Of a stretch of DNA of 64,000 bases, positions 39,401-48,372 are shown one piece after another. The position numbers and the translations under genes were made by a program. The notes beneath the pieces are model-generated. The model had not been told where the DNA came from. It saw nothing but the letters and a program-made list of their open reading frames with translations, and did not search any database. Numbering within the stretch: position 1 is the first letter of the stretch; every line of letters starts with the position of its first letter. Source of the stretch: Nymphaea colorata (taxonomy: Eukaryota; Streptophyta; Magnoliopsida; Nymphaeales; Nymphaeaceae); assembly GCF_008831285.2 (NCBI RefSeq), contig NC_045150.1, positions 15,065,362 through 15,129,361 of the forward strand, written 5' to 3'.

Positions 39401-41841
39401 CCGTGTTGGGCACTACTTAAGTCATGTAACCCTAATCCTTATGAGTTAATGATAATCTAAAGAGAGAGAGCCTGGCTGCTAGTGGGCACCGACTCCTCCT
39501 CATTCGTGGTTTTTTCTCCCTCGTGTTGAGGGTTTTCCACGTTACATCGTGATCGTTGTTCCTCTTCCTCTCCTTGTTCGTATTTCTACATGCAGTATCT
39601 AAAATTGACCAGGAAAATTACTCTCAATAGTCAATACTTAGATGTGCATCAAAATAAAATAAGTTTTACTGTGTATGACTCTTTCTGGAGTCTTTAAAAA
39701 AAATAATAGCCATACAACTTGAGTTTTTAAATTCTGGAGGATGAATATAGGCTCTTGAAAAAACTGTGAAAGGAAATTTACATTAAATGCACAAAAAATC
39801 CTTTTATAATGAGCTTAATATTTAAGGCATAAGAAATTTAGGTAAAAGTTAAAAGAAAGGAAATCTTTTGCATTACTTTTTATGTTTCGAAGAGGTAATG
39901 CAAGACATACCTCGTATTCAACCATAAAATTGGGTATAGAGGTGTGTCTTAAGTTACATCCAATATGATATAGTTATACCCATGAAAGTAATTTTAGGAA
40001 TGCATCTTATCATTTTCTAATAATTACATTACATAACACAACTGTTCTATAATATAAAACGTTTGTGCAACACACTCTAATCCATCTGAATGAATGATTA
40101 TCAAAAACATGGCCTGAGCCAGATACTTCAGGTTATGTCCAAATATCATCAACAAAGAGCAAATGATTTCCTCATTAAATTAAAAAAAGGAAAATCTAGA
40201 GAGAAAGTGTGAGAACGAACAAAAACAAGATAAGGTGAAACAGACAAATCATGAAACTAACAGTTAAAGACTATAAAAAAAGCCTAACATCACAGTTCCT
40301 GCAGATTGAACAAAAATAAACTAAGAGCAACAGTAAAGCATAAACATGGCTGAGGTTGCAGCTGAAAGCTGCAAGGAATTAAGTTGATCAAATCTAAGCT
40401 AAGACTCCAGGTAGCCGAGCGTCTATCATGAAACTAAGGAAACCACCATATGCGTGGACAGTTTTATCATACTAATTTTGGGTTACGTGATCAATCGTGT
40501 AGACAACAAGGTAGAGAAAGGCCAACGGGCTTAAGGCTCGCAGTTAATCGCTTCAAAGTTTTGACACCGCAAGAAAGGGCTCTGGTTCCAACCAAAGTTT
40601 GGCAAGAGTACTTTTTCATGATCAACTCTAGATCTCATCCGTTGTTCAATAGAAAAAATCAGAATGCTCCATAATATCAAGACTACTCAAGAGTGAACGG
40701 AAAAAAAAAAACAACATTTCGTTTTCTAAACCAGAAATCAAGAATAACGTGCACAGACTAATGCATAATCGACTTTAGATGCAAACTAGAATCTTGTATA
40801 ATTTGACGAAAAAGTGCGCACTATGTTTCAAGTATTTCAGACCCTAACTTAGAACTCCGTCTGGGGTGGCAACAAACACAAGGAGAAGCACGTCTGCAGC
40901 AGCTTTAGCATGGTGACTTTCGGTGGAGACTTTCATTATACCGAACATTTTCAATACCTTCCTTCTACTTCGAAAACTAAAAAGATACAGAGCATCGCCA
41001 ATGCCGGCTCGGGCAAAGCAAGCAACCTGTCCTCCCAAAAGAATGCGCTAACAAGGACACTATGGTATCTAAATGCATACAAAAGGCATCAAAGACAGGG
41101 AGAATCACGTCTGCAGCAGCTCCAGCATGGACACTTACATTATACCAAACATTTTCAATGCATTCCTACTAATTTTCGGAAACTAAAAGGATACAGAGCA
41201 TGCCCAATGACCGCTCGGCCAAAGCAAGCAAACTGTCGTCCAGGAATGCACTAACAAGGATACTATGATATCTAAATGCACACCTACAAATGGAGAGAGA
41301 GAGGATTCACCTGAAACTGAAGCTCTGAGTGCTAGCAAAGTCCTGAATCTGCTGGCGGACAACGTCAATCCCTCTATCGTCGGACGCGTTGAGCTCAAGA
41401 ATCATGTTCTGGTACTGGGAACCGTAGATCTTTCGAGCAACGGCAAGGATTGTAGAGGTTTTACCTGTCCCCGGCGGCCCGTAGAGTAGCAGGTGGGGAA
41501 GCTTGTTCTCGCTCGTCAGCCGATCGACTTCCCCCCCGAAGCACCACAAAGACACCCGACCACAAACATCACTCCAATAGCCCAGGAGGGAAAAGACGAA
41601 GAAGAAGAAGAAGTACAAAGGGAATAAGAGAATAAGAGCCCTTACTAGTGTCGACGATGTCGCGATGGGCAGCAACATCAGCGAGAGATTGGGGACGGTA
41701 CTTCTCCACCCAAGGCGTGTCCTTGTGCAGAGGAAGGCCGGCGGGCACGACCACGGCCTTGCCCTTCTCCATCGGTGCGGCGGACTTCGGCTGAGGCTCG
41801 GGTTCCTCCACTTCCATGGCAGACTCCCCATTTCCCGCCAT
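30316..41841 (-). CDS. RFC5: Replication factor C small subunit (RFC5/Rfc3 type), complete, nine exons
   Basis: Exons on the minus strand: 41841-41646, 41527-41311, 34316-34237, 34154-33995, 33738-33657, 32943-32814, 32700-32637, 32529-32461 and 30415-30316. They total 1,098 nt, or 365 residues plus TAG, and all junctions are GT-AG with matching phases. This AAA+ subunit of the PCNA clamp loader acts in nuclear DNA replication. Seen motifs: WVEKYRP near residue 42, Walker A GPPGTGKT (82-89), RFC box [11 protein letters not shown] (110-120), Walker B LLDEAD (147-152), SRC (191-193), sensor-2 [12 protein letters not shown]. Length fits the family. The human RFC5 name is used (yeast Rfc3). The start was chosen at [14 protein letters not shown]; an upstream in-frame TTG is not credible. 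Intron 2 (7 kb) holds Copia element C and intron 8 holds a hAT relative, yet the frame is intact. Confidence 0.95.
30416..32460 (-). other. RFC5 intron 8, 2,045 bp
   Basis: Minus-strand donor GTATGT at 32460 and acceptor ending at 30416, phase 2. It contains the hAT-like copy 2 (31080-31856) and a short CT-rich simple repeat near 30632-30670. Nothing else is recognisable. Confidence 0.85.
31080..31856 (+). mobile_element. hAT-like non-autonomous element, copy 2 (777 bp, RFC5 intron)
   Basis: Starts CAGTGTTATTTGTATCGC and ends TTTTACAACATTG, the same ends as copy 1 at 24211-25000. Flanks are CCCATATG (31072-31079) and TCCATATG (31857-31864), an 8-bp duplication with one mismatch. The internal Asp/Glu-rich frame (about 31411-31460, [11 protein letters not shown] then stop) matches the position of the one in copy 1. 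The subterminal GTATCG/GATACG motifs are present but more decayed. Antisense to RFC5. Confidence 0.78.
32461..32529 (-). CDS. RFC5: RFC5 exon 8
   Basis: Encodes (V)[22 protein letters not shown] plus two bases of the following Glu codon. Acceptor CCACAG, donor GTATGT. Confidence 0.92.
32637..32700 (-). CDS. RFC5: RFC5 exon 7
   Basis: Encodes (R)[20 protein letters not shown] plus two bases. The donor is GTAAGT at 32636. A competing GTGTAA donor two bases upstream would break the phase with exon 8, so it was not used. Confidence 0.9.
32814..32943 (-). CDS. RFC5: RFC5 exon 6
   Basis: Encodes [20 protein letters not shown], then [20 protein letters not shown]. Acceptor TTGTAG, donor GTATCC. 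This is the start of the C-terminal collar region after the AAA+ module. Confidence 0.93.
32944..33656 (-). other. RFC5 intron 5, 713 bp
   Basis: Minus-strand GT at 33656 and AG ending at 32944, phase 0. AT-rich. No transposon or other gene recognised. Confidence 0.8.
33657..33738 (-). CDS. RFC5: RFC5 exon 5 (sensor 2)
   Basis: Encodes (G)[20 protein letters not shown], then KALNILQ. The GDMR.ALN motif is the sensor-2 arginine region of RFC small subunits. Ends at a codon boundary with donor GTTCTA. Confidence 0.93.
33995..34154 (-). CDS. RFC5: RFC5 exon 4 (SRC motif)
   Basis: Encodes (V)[20 protein letters not shown], then [16 protein letters not shown]. The SRC motif supplies the arginine finger to the neighbouring clamp-loader subunit. 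The donor GTAGGT at 33994 gives ...KAEG-IDV. A second GT four bases on (the GTAATT at 33990) would leave TAG in frame. Confidence 0.93.
34237..34316 (-). CDS. RFC5: RFC5 exon 3 (Walker B)
   Basis: Encodes [20 protein letters not shown], then QFALRR. DEAD is the Walker B motif. Acceptor TCTCTAG, donor GTAAAA. Confidence 0.93.
34720..34918 (+). repeat. Element C 5' LTR (199 bp, internally deleted)
   Basis: TGTTGATAGATCG...TTTTTACA. Compared with the 3' LTR it lacks the stretch around 'ccttatgagttaatga' and one around 'gactcctcctcattcgtgg'. Confidence 0.92.
34919..35295 (+). other. Element C GC-rich leader
   Basis: Primer-binding site followed by a C-rich stretch with repeated 'gtccgac' and 'cgccg' motifs, like the leader of element B. 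Long open frames on both strands here (for example a 263-codon minus-strand frame at 34993-35784) reflect base composition and antisense reading of gag, not genes. Confidence 0.6.
35296..36561 (+). pseudogene. Element C gag and truncated protease
   Basis: ATG at 35296 opens [22 protein letters not shown] at 35590 and TGA near 35722 stand where element B has Trp codons. The CCHC knuckle [18 protein letters not shown] lies near 36037, followed by protease [13 protein letters not shown] near 36313. The sequence then jumps from RVSLAD to [10 protein letters not shown], deleting most of the protease and the next region present in B. TAA at 36562 precedes the integrase part in the same frame. Confidence 0.88.
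36562..39352 (+). pseudogene. Element C integrase, RT and RNase H, frameshifted
   Basis: The integrase core has [25 protein letters not shown] and [13 protein letters not shown] (the DDE residues). RT begins [19 protein letters not shown] 1-bp deletion near 38003 shifts the frame. RT resumes at 38028 ([11 protein letters not shown]; catalytic [14 protein letters not shown]). A 28-bp tandem duplication at 38433-38488 and a 13-bp one at 38563-38586 break it again. RNase H ([32 protein letters not shown]) ends YAQLEGEC at 39352. Confidence 0.9.
38433..38488 (+). repeat. 28-bp perfect tandem duplication in element C RT
   Basis: The unit starts 'aagctaaggtattttcttgg' and occurs at 38433-38460 and 38461-38488. 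Element B has one copy at the equivalent place. It shifts the RT frame. Confidence 0.95.
39347..39590 (+). repeat. Element C 3' LTR (244 bp)
   Basis: TGTTGATAGATCG...TATTTCTACA, followed by target duplication TGCAG (39591-39595). Confidence 0.93.
40880..41283. repeat. Diverged tandem duplication (about 200 bp units) beside the RFC5 intron 2 donor
   Basis: Copy 1 (about 40880-41086) and copy 2 (about 41097-41283) share 'cacgtctgcagcagct', 'aacattttcaat', 'gatacagagcat', 'cggccaaagcaagcaa'-like and 'actaacaagga.actatg.tatctaaatgca' in the same order. The divergence is considerable, so it is old. It lies inside intron 2, about 30 bp from the exon 2 donor. Confidence 0.75.
41311..41527 (-). CDS. 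RFC5: RFC5 exon 2 (Walker A and RFC box)
   Basis: Encodes (I)[20 protein letters not shown] and onward through Walker A GPPGTGKT, then [20 protein letters not shown] and [20 protein letters not shown]. Acceptor ...GAAG at 41528, donor GTGAAT at 41310. Phase 1 in, phase 2 out. Confidence 0.94.
41646..41841 (-). CDS. RFC5: RFC5 exon 1 (start)
   Basis: ATG at 41841-41839. Encodes [20 protein letters not shown], an acidic low-complexity N-terminal tail common in plant homologues, then [20 protein letters not shown] and IVDT plus one base. Donor GTAAGG at 41645. Intron 1 is 118 bp. Confidence 0.93.
41831..41839 (+). promoter_or_regulatory. E2F-type motif TTTCCCGCC overlapping the RFC5 start codon
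   Basis: The plus strand reads TTTCCCGCC, matching the E2F consensus TTTSSCGC. On the coding strand it covers the G of the ATG and codons 2-4. Plant replication genes are commonly E2F-controlled, but a site inside the coding start is unusual. Binding is inferred from the motif alone. Confidence 0.5.
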
Positions 41842-41878
41842 CTCTCTCCCTCCCTCGCTCAAGCACTCCCTCCCCAAC

Positions 41879-41888
41879 TTTATATAAA
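41879..41888 (-). promoter_or_regulatory. RFC5 TATA box
   Basis: TTTATATAAA, a near-perfect palindromic TATA element 38-47 bp upstream of the RFC5 ATG. A start site 25-35 bp downstream would leave a 5' UTR of only about 10 bases, so transcription may instead begin further upstream. Confidence 0.5.
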
Positions 41889-41989
41889 GGGTGCACTAGT
41901 GGACCCGGGTCCATGCGAACCGATTCTGTCGACAAAGGGATGTCAGTGTTTCCAGTCAAGCAATTGGATCCAGTAAGAAATTTCACATC

Positions 41990-44900
41990 CCATTGGCAAT
42001 CGGATGCAGACAGTAGTTAAGATTTTTCTCACCGAATCTTACCAAATATCTGGTTTTTATAGATATCCAGCTCGCTGTAAAATTCCCATACAGTTTTGTG
42101 TTTTTGGTATTCATATGTGGATCTGGTTTGGAATCAAATTGAACAACAACGTAAAAGATCCATATAATAATTGCCACATCGAATCCAAATCGGATCCATA
42201 ACCTACAACTGGTTTCAAGATTCGCATGGTTCACGTTTGGTTAAGTGACATAAAATATGTGCTTACTCAATAATTTAACAATTTACATCTTAATTTTCTT
42301 ATCATAATAAACTGAGAGACAAGATATGAAGGACGGAGACAGGAAGCTTTGGGCCTCTGGTGAGGGGGCCATCAGCCATGGCAGGGGGCCGCCAACACTG
42401 AGGACCCTTTCCCAGTTTCCCTAACGATGAGACTCGGAAGTTGGGCATCCGGAAATGGTGGGATGCGATGGATAAAGTCAAGGGTTTCGATAACGGAAGA
42501 CATTCTTTAAGGTAAGGCAATGTGAATTGAAGACCTGTATCGCCGCCAGGTCTCAGTTTTAGCTTGTTTTACGTGAAATTTCAAACATAAGTTCTTATTA
42601 ACAAAAGCAATGTAAACACGGCTTTTAGTACAAAAACATGGTCGAATGCATGAAAAATGAAATGAAGATATGATGCATTTCAGGTATCATCAACCATCTT
42701 CCAGGAGCCGGAGTGGATGTGGACAGGACTCTCAGTTATATTCACCAGATTACCGACTGAGCCTTCAATACAAATTTGGTAAGTGTAAACAAAATTTCAA
42801 ACTATAATGGTAACAAGAATAGAAAAGTCAACATATAACAATCATTTTGCATTCATCTACCAAAAAGAAGTTTGCATTTACAACCAGCCCTTTCCTCATA
42901 CAAAGAGAACGTATTTGTTCCTTTACATGCCACGTAAAAAAAAAAAAAAAAAAGACTGCAAAATCGTTAATCTATCGAAACCAAGGAGATGAAACTCAGA
43001 TGGCGGTAAGTGTGCCGGAGCCCTACCCAGCATCCTACCACGTTCCATTAAAAAGGGGAAATGCATAAACCATGGGTCCATGAGTCATCATGACCCAGTG
43101 AGTAGTTCACAGACGAACATAGCTTCAAACACACATAACACAATCTAAACAAGGAACGGACACACTATGCAGAAGAATGCAAGTATAACATGAACAAGCT
43201 TGTATTATGCTATCGACCTTCATAATCTCTCATTGGCAGAAACCTTGTTATCTTAGGTTACCTTATGATTTCATTTAGTTATTATATTAGCACAAGAACA
43301 ATTCACTTGTCCATATGGAATTGTCATCTTTGAAAGGTACATTCCCTTGGCATAAGACCCATTCACCACTAACTTCTAAACTCCAAGGACTGTCAGGATG
43401 ACTCATATTCATCCATCACTAGTTTTTAGACTCCAAGGAATATTAAGAGGTTTTCACATTCATATACCTCTAATTCAGGGAAGTGTTAAGAGGCATAATA
43501 CCGGTATATCTTTAGTTTTTATGCTTCCAAGGAATATTATAAGGTTTATCAATCATTCACCTCCAATTTTAGACTGCAGAGGAATGTTAGGAGGTTTAAT
43601 CAACTTCCAATTGTTGTTGCTATTTAAAATTCTCATTTCTCTTATTATACATTTACTCTCTAACATGATAATTGCTGCTGAAATATGTAACTTGGAAAAT
43701 TAAAATAACTTCTTTCATAATCATCTTTCTGATGTAACTTATATGTATAACAAGGTAACTTCACCAATTAAGGTTGATTATAAATAATCAAGAATTATAG
43801 TAAGTCAATCATATGATTTAACAATTTCATAATGAGCAATAGGTTTAGTTACACTAAATCTACTCGCTTAGATATTCAACTCAACTCTATCCATGAGAAC
43901 CTATTGCAATCTTTAATTCCTCTTCCTTAGCAGTGAACTACAACTCAAATAGTATAAGAAGTTCCATCAACTCAGGAATAGATTCCTCTTATGTAATGAC
44001 TTGCTAATTATCCACAGGAGGACTTATACATAATAAATATTCTAATTATACAAGATCTGCTACCAACATTCAACTTCATAAATCAAATCATCAATTTAGA
44101 AATTTAAGATCACTAGATAGAACCAATTATTTTAATATTCTGCTCAACAAAAATAAGCTTTTCTACTCAATAGGATGTTTGGGCATGTCTTCGCCTATGC
44201 CTGCATGCGCCGATCCACCTATACATGTCAACCTTGTAAGTTTAACACAAATTTTACCTTGAGAATTCTCTCTCAAGTCTACAAATCTATACCATCTTTC
44301 TTTTGAACTTTTATAATCCATTTAACCATTCTAACTTTATAAACTTTCAGGAGCCTTAATCTCGTGAGTTAAAGAATGCCCTTATTCGCTCCATTCCCAC
44401 ACGAAATCAGATTTTAATAAGGTATTGTTCTATTATATCTCATCCACCATAAATAAGAAGAAAATTGATTCTAATGAAGATTCCCCAAATGTAACAACCC
44501 TTTCACAAGACATAAGTATCATTCCAACATGCTAAAATCATATTTTCCCTCCTAATTAACTCTATGTTCCCAATTCACGTAATTCAGCCTCAATTAAGAT
44601 GCTCCAAAAAGCACATTTACCCTTAAAACATTCTTTTACATAATAAAGTCATACTACCAATAGGAAATTGAAATCAAAACCGTCATCATTATTAATTATT
44701 ATTTTCTAATTAATTCACACAAATTTAGAATTAAACCCTCTAATTTTCTAAACATATAAGTTTTTTTATAATTAAAGAAAATAACACAAACCATAAATCC
44801 TAAATGCTCTACTTATGCTTAATACAATAGAAATTTTCTGTCACAATCTATAAGCCACTCAATCTAATAAGATGATTAACAAGAAAAATCAAAGAAAATT

Positions 44901-45230
44901 AAAAAGGAATGAAGAGAAAATTTTGTATTACCAAATTCAACCCCAAACTCTCTCTCTCTCTCTCTCTCTCCCCACTCCTTGTGTTCTCTCTCCTTCTCCC
45001 TTTCCTTCCTCACGTTTTCCCTCTTCCCCACTCTCGGTGTCTCATGAAATGGGAAGAGAAAAGGGCAAAGGTGTTTGAAATCCCCAATTTCTAAAATAAA
45101 AAAAGTTTCAAAATCGACCCATTCTTTACAATATCAGTTAAAGCAACTTTTTTTTCCACTTTGGTTCAACTATCTTCTCTATTGAGATTGACCACCAATA
45201 GAATGGGTCATTGCTCAAGTTAGAGCAGCC
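41990..45230. other. AT-rich intergenic sequence, no gene recognised
   Basis: Apart from the RFC5 upstream region I see no coding pattern, LTR ends or inverted repeats I can support. Simple sequences are a poly-A run near 42936-42952 and a CT microsatellite near 44950-44970. A slightly GC-richer patch at 42300-42530 opens a 72-codon minus-strand frame with no recognisable domain. Confidence 0.5.
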
Positions 45231-46411
45231 ATTTTCTACATTTCCTCCAAGAAGATGATTGTACGCTGTTGGATAGTGGCCCTAAGCCCTACCCTTCTCA
45301 TCTCGTAACTATGAGGGGGCCCACTCACAGTTAAGAGATCAACATGAAAACTGTTTTCAAATGAACATCTTATTTGATAAACAAAGATTAACATTACCTT
45401 TTTTTACTTCTCCACTAATCTCTCACTCGCCCAACCGCTAGCTGGGTTTTGCGACAGTACCATCCAGGAGGAGTTCATCTTCATGGTGAAATACTGTTAG
45501 GGTGTCGCCTTGTAGCTGCCAAAAATGACACCAAAGACTGCACTCCTGCACAAGATCTCTTGGAGTGGGACGCTAAGACGGCTATTTTCTACCCAGTTGG
45601 ACAGCAATCCCAGCCAAATGAAGCCCGTAGGTGAGAGATACAAGAAGGGTTTTCCCAAAACCGGGTCTCAACCTACTACAAGAGCTGGTGTTTGCAAGGC
45701 TTTACAAGTGCGAACGTTTACTAAATATCACTCAGCTCACTCCCATGCATTCCGTCCACACACATAAATCCTGCTATACAATCCCTAGTGCGTGTAACCC
45801 ATCACCAAGTGCTCAAAGAAGGTCAAAGTAGCTCGGATTCGTGTATAGCTTTGGAGGGAACCCTGCCGGCCTGGCTAAAAGGCAAGAAGGCAAGCTGAAA
45901 TCAAATAACTCCCACCCCGCAGCTATAGGGTGTCTTAGAGCTCACCTGCCGGAGCTAGTCCGGCGACGCCACCAAGGAAGAAAGTCCACAGCACGAGCTG
46001 TTCCTTGGTATCCAGCAAAATCCTCTCTCCTCGGCATTGATTGCTCTCGGCTACAATCGGGCAGTGCTGCCGCAGGTCCTTGATTAGCACAAGAGGAGCA
46101 AATAGTTACTGTTTGACAAGTTACTATGGGAGAGAGAAGGGTATGCACTTCACTACCGTCCAGTTTGCCCCAAATTGATTAACGTTTTGGGGGAAGCGGG
46201 CGCTGGTATGGCGCCGGCGGATGCCCTTCCTTCTCTCTGCCACAACCGGTTCATGGCTACCGCCAGCAGCTTTCCCTTCGCTTGCTGCAATGGCTGTCGC
46301 TTGAAGAACACAGCAAGTCACTGTTTGGTAGAATGACAAAGGATGAACCTCAGTAGTGGAGATCGTCACCGTGTGACTGATTGAACCCCAGTCAAGTGTT
46401 GATCCAGGGGA
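45231..46411. other. GC-richer unassigned segment, left part (split by elements F and G)
   Basis: Composition rises compared with the AT-rich neighbour. No domain is recognised on either strand; a 127-codon minus-strand frame at 46124-46507 crosses the element F boundary and so cannot be one gene. The segment continues at 51837 after element F and at 57450 after element G. It may be part of a long LTR or leader of gypsy element H, but I could not find a second copy to prove it. Confidence 0.35.
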
Positions 46412-46416
46412 GGCAA

Positions 46417-46921
46417 TGTAAATCAGTCCCAATCTTGAGAATGCAAACACTTCAAGAGATACACTCTTGAAGATCCCAACACCTTCAATAGGTAAATGCA
46501 CAACCAAACCTCAAACTTGAGGAGAAGATAAATATATTAATCTCAAGAGAAGAGAATACAAGCGAGGCCTAAAAGCCTTAACAAAACAAGGGACAACAGT
46601 CCCTTATTTATAGTACAATGTAAGGGAAAGAAGAAGGAGGAGTTGGCTGTTGGGCCAGCTCCAACGGCTAGAAATCTAGCCGTTGGAAGCTGGCCCAACA
46701 GCTAGTTCCCCTTTGCAAAATAAGAAAAAGTAAAAATAGAAAAAGAAAAGAAATAAAAAAGGTACATAAAAAAGAAAAAGAAACAAATAAAATAAAATAC
46801 ATAAACACCTATGCATACATATATTCATATGTACAAATCATACATGAAACTAGATGTATGACATTATATATGAAATATACATATGTATACTTACATAATG
46901 TCTAATCTTTAAATTCTAACG
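46417..46921 (-). repeat. Element F 3' LTR (left copy, 505 bp)
   Basis: TGTAAATCAG...TTCTAACG (the right copy ends TTCTAACA, so the last base is mutated here). It contains the minus-strand TATA element TATAAATAA (about 46602-46610) and a long inverted repeat at 46646-46702. Confidence 0.92.
46646..46702. repeat. Inverted repeat (25/26-bp arms) in the element F LTR
   Basis: The left arm 46646-46670 starts 'gctgttgggcc' and the right arm 46677-46702 is its reverse complement apart from one extra base. The spacer is 6 bases. The same structure recurs in the other LTR near 51556-51612. In minus-strand sense it lies about 40 bp upstream of the TATA box, in U3. Confidence 0.85.
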
Positions 46922-46934
46922 CCCCCCCTCAAAC

Positions 46935-48372
46935 TTACGGTGTGATCACCGAAAGTTTGCCAAGAAGAAACTGAAATCGTGCTGAAGCAAGTGCCTTGGT
47001 GAAGAAATCTCCAAGTTGAAATTCGGAAGGGACAAAGGACATATCGATTGTTCGGCTAAGATATTCTTCTCTCACATAGTGACAATCCATTTCAATATGC
47101 TTTGTCCTTTCATGAAAAGTATGATTGCTAGCAATGTAGATGGCACTTTTATTGTCACAACAGAGCTTGGTTGTTTCATTTAAGTCAATTCCAATGTCCT
47201 TCAATAAGCTTTTTAACCATACAATCTCCATGGTGGTGGTGGCCATGGCTCGATACTCTGCTTCAGTTGATGATAGAGAGACCTTATTTTGTTTTTTGCA
47301 CCTCCACGAAATAAGAGAGTCACCTAGAAAAACACAAAAACTGGTGGTGGAATGCCTATTATTAGGATCTCCACCCCAATCAGCATCAGTATAGGCAATC
47401 ATATTCAAGTTTGATGAGGAGGATAGAAAAAGTCCTTTAGTGATTGTGTGTTTGGCATATCGAACAATCCTCAATGCGGCTCCCATGTGTACAGAAGTGG
47501 GTCTTTGTTGAAACTGACTTATGACATGTACAGCATGTGATATGTCAGGCCTTGCGATGGATAAATATGTGAGAGCTCCAACCAATTGACGAAATGGAGT
47601 GGGATTTTCTAGAATTTCTCCATCATCAATCTTCATCTTTACTCCTAAGGCTTCAGGAGTGTCCACCACTTTGTCATCAGTGATTCTTGATCTGTTTATA
47701 ATGTCATTATCAAACTTCATTTGTGAAAGTAAGTATCATTTTCTACTATAAGCTACTTCAATACCAAGAAAATTCATTTCAAATTCATTCTTTAGAAAAT
47801 CCTTTACCTGCATAATTCCGTTGGCATCATTACCTGTAATAATCATATCATCTACATATAAAAGTAACACAATTATACCTACAACAGTATTTTTAACAAA
47901 CATAGCAGTGTCAGAATAGCATGATTTAAAACCTTGTTTAAACATAACATTGTTAAACATGTCAAACCAAGCTTTTGGAGCTTGTTTCAAGCCATATAAT
48001 GCCTTTCTAAGATAAAGAACTTTTCGTTGAGGTAAATCAAGCCCAGGGGGTGAATCCATGTATACCTCCTCATTTAAGTATCCATTCAAAAATGCATTTT
48101 TGACATCCAATTGATATATTGACCATTGTTTAATGGAAGCAATGGCAATAAGAGCTCTAACAGAGGTCATACGAGCAACAGGGGCGAAAGTTTCTTCGTA
48201 ATCAATCACATATTCTTGAGCATATCCTTTGGCAACAAGTCTAGCTTTATACCTTTCAAGTGATCCATCACTTCTAGTCTTGACTTTGTATACCCACCTA
48301 CATCCTATTGTCCTATAAGAAGAGACACAATGTCCCAAGTTTTATTGTCTTCAAGGGCTCTGAGTTCACTGT
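46935..48372 (-). pseudogene. Element F reverse transcriptase (C-terminal) and RNase H
   Basis: Minus strand. 48338-47736 reads CRWVYKVKTRSDGSLERYKA, FLNGYLNEEVYMDSPPGLD, ALYGLKQAPKAWF and catalytic LLLYVDDMIITGND, then jumps from EFEMN to FLGIEVAYSRK, a small deletion of the usual KDLG block. TAG at 47736 and in-frame continuation to RNase H: DADWGGDPNNRHSTTSFCVF, LCCDNKSAIYIASN and DFFTKALASARFQFLLGKLS. A frameshift near 48373-48340 separates this from the upstream part. Confidence 0.9.

Larger units (their letters stand above)
34720..39590 (+). mobile_element. Element C: Ty1/Copia retrotransposon in RFC5 intron 2
   Basis: LTRs at 34720-34918 and 39347-39590, with exact TGCAG target duplications (34715-34719, 39591-39595). 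The primer-binding site tggtatcagagc starts at 34919 and the polypurine tract is 'cttgagggggag'. The 5' LTR is 45 bp shorter than the 3' LTR because of internal deletions. Closely related to element B in protein sequence and LTR layout. Compared with B it has lost about 280 bp of the protease region (near 36415). It lies antisense to RFC5. Confidence 0.95.
34317..41310 (-). other. RFC5 intron 2 (6,994 bp) carrying Copia element C
   Basis: Minus-strand donor GTGAAT at 41310, acceptor ending at 34317, phase 2. It contains element C (34720-39590), about 1.3 kb of AT-rich unique sequence (39596-40877), and a diverged tandem duplication (40880-41283) next to the donor. Apart from element C no coding content is seen. 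Confidence 0.88.

Noticed and set aside
42302-42520. 72-codon minus-strand frame in a GC-richer patch upstream of RFC5
   Set aside because: No recognisable motif, no splice partner found and no start context. It may be a gene fragment but cannot be supported.
44872-45094. Ser/Leu/Pro-rich small frames
   Set aside because: Produced by a CT microsatellite at about 44950-44970.
46124-46507. 127-codon minus-strand frame
   Set aside because: It crosses the boundary between element F's LTR and flanking DNA, so it cannot predate the insertion, and it has no domain.
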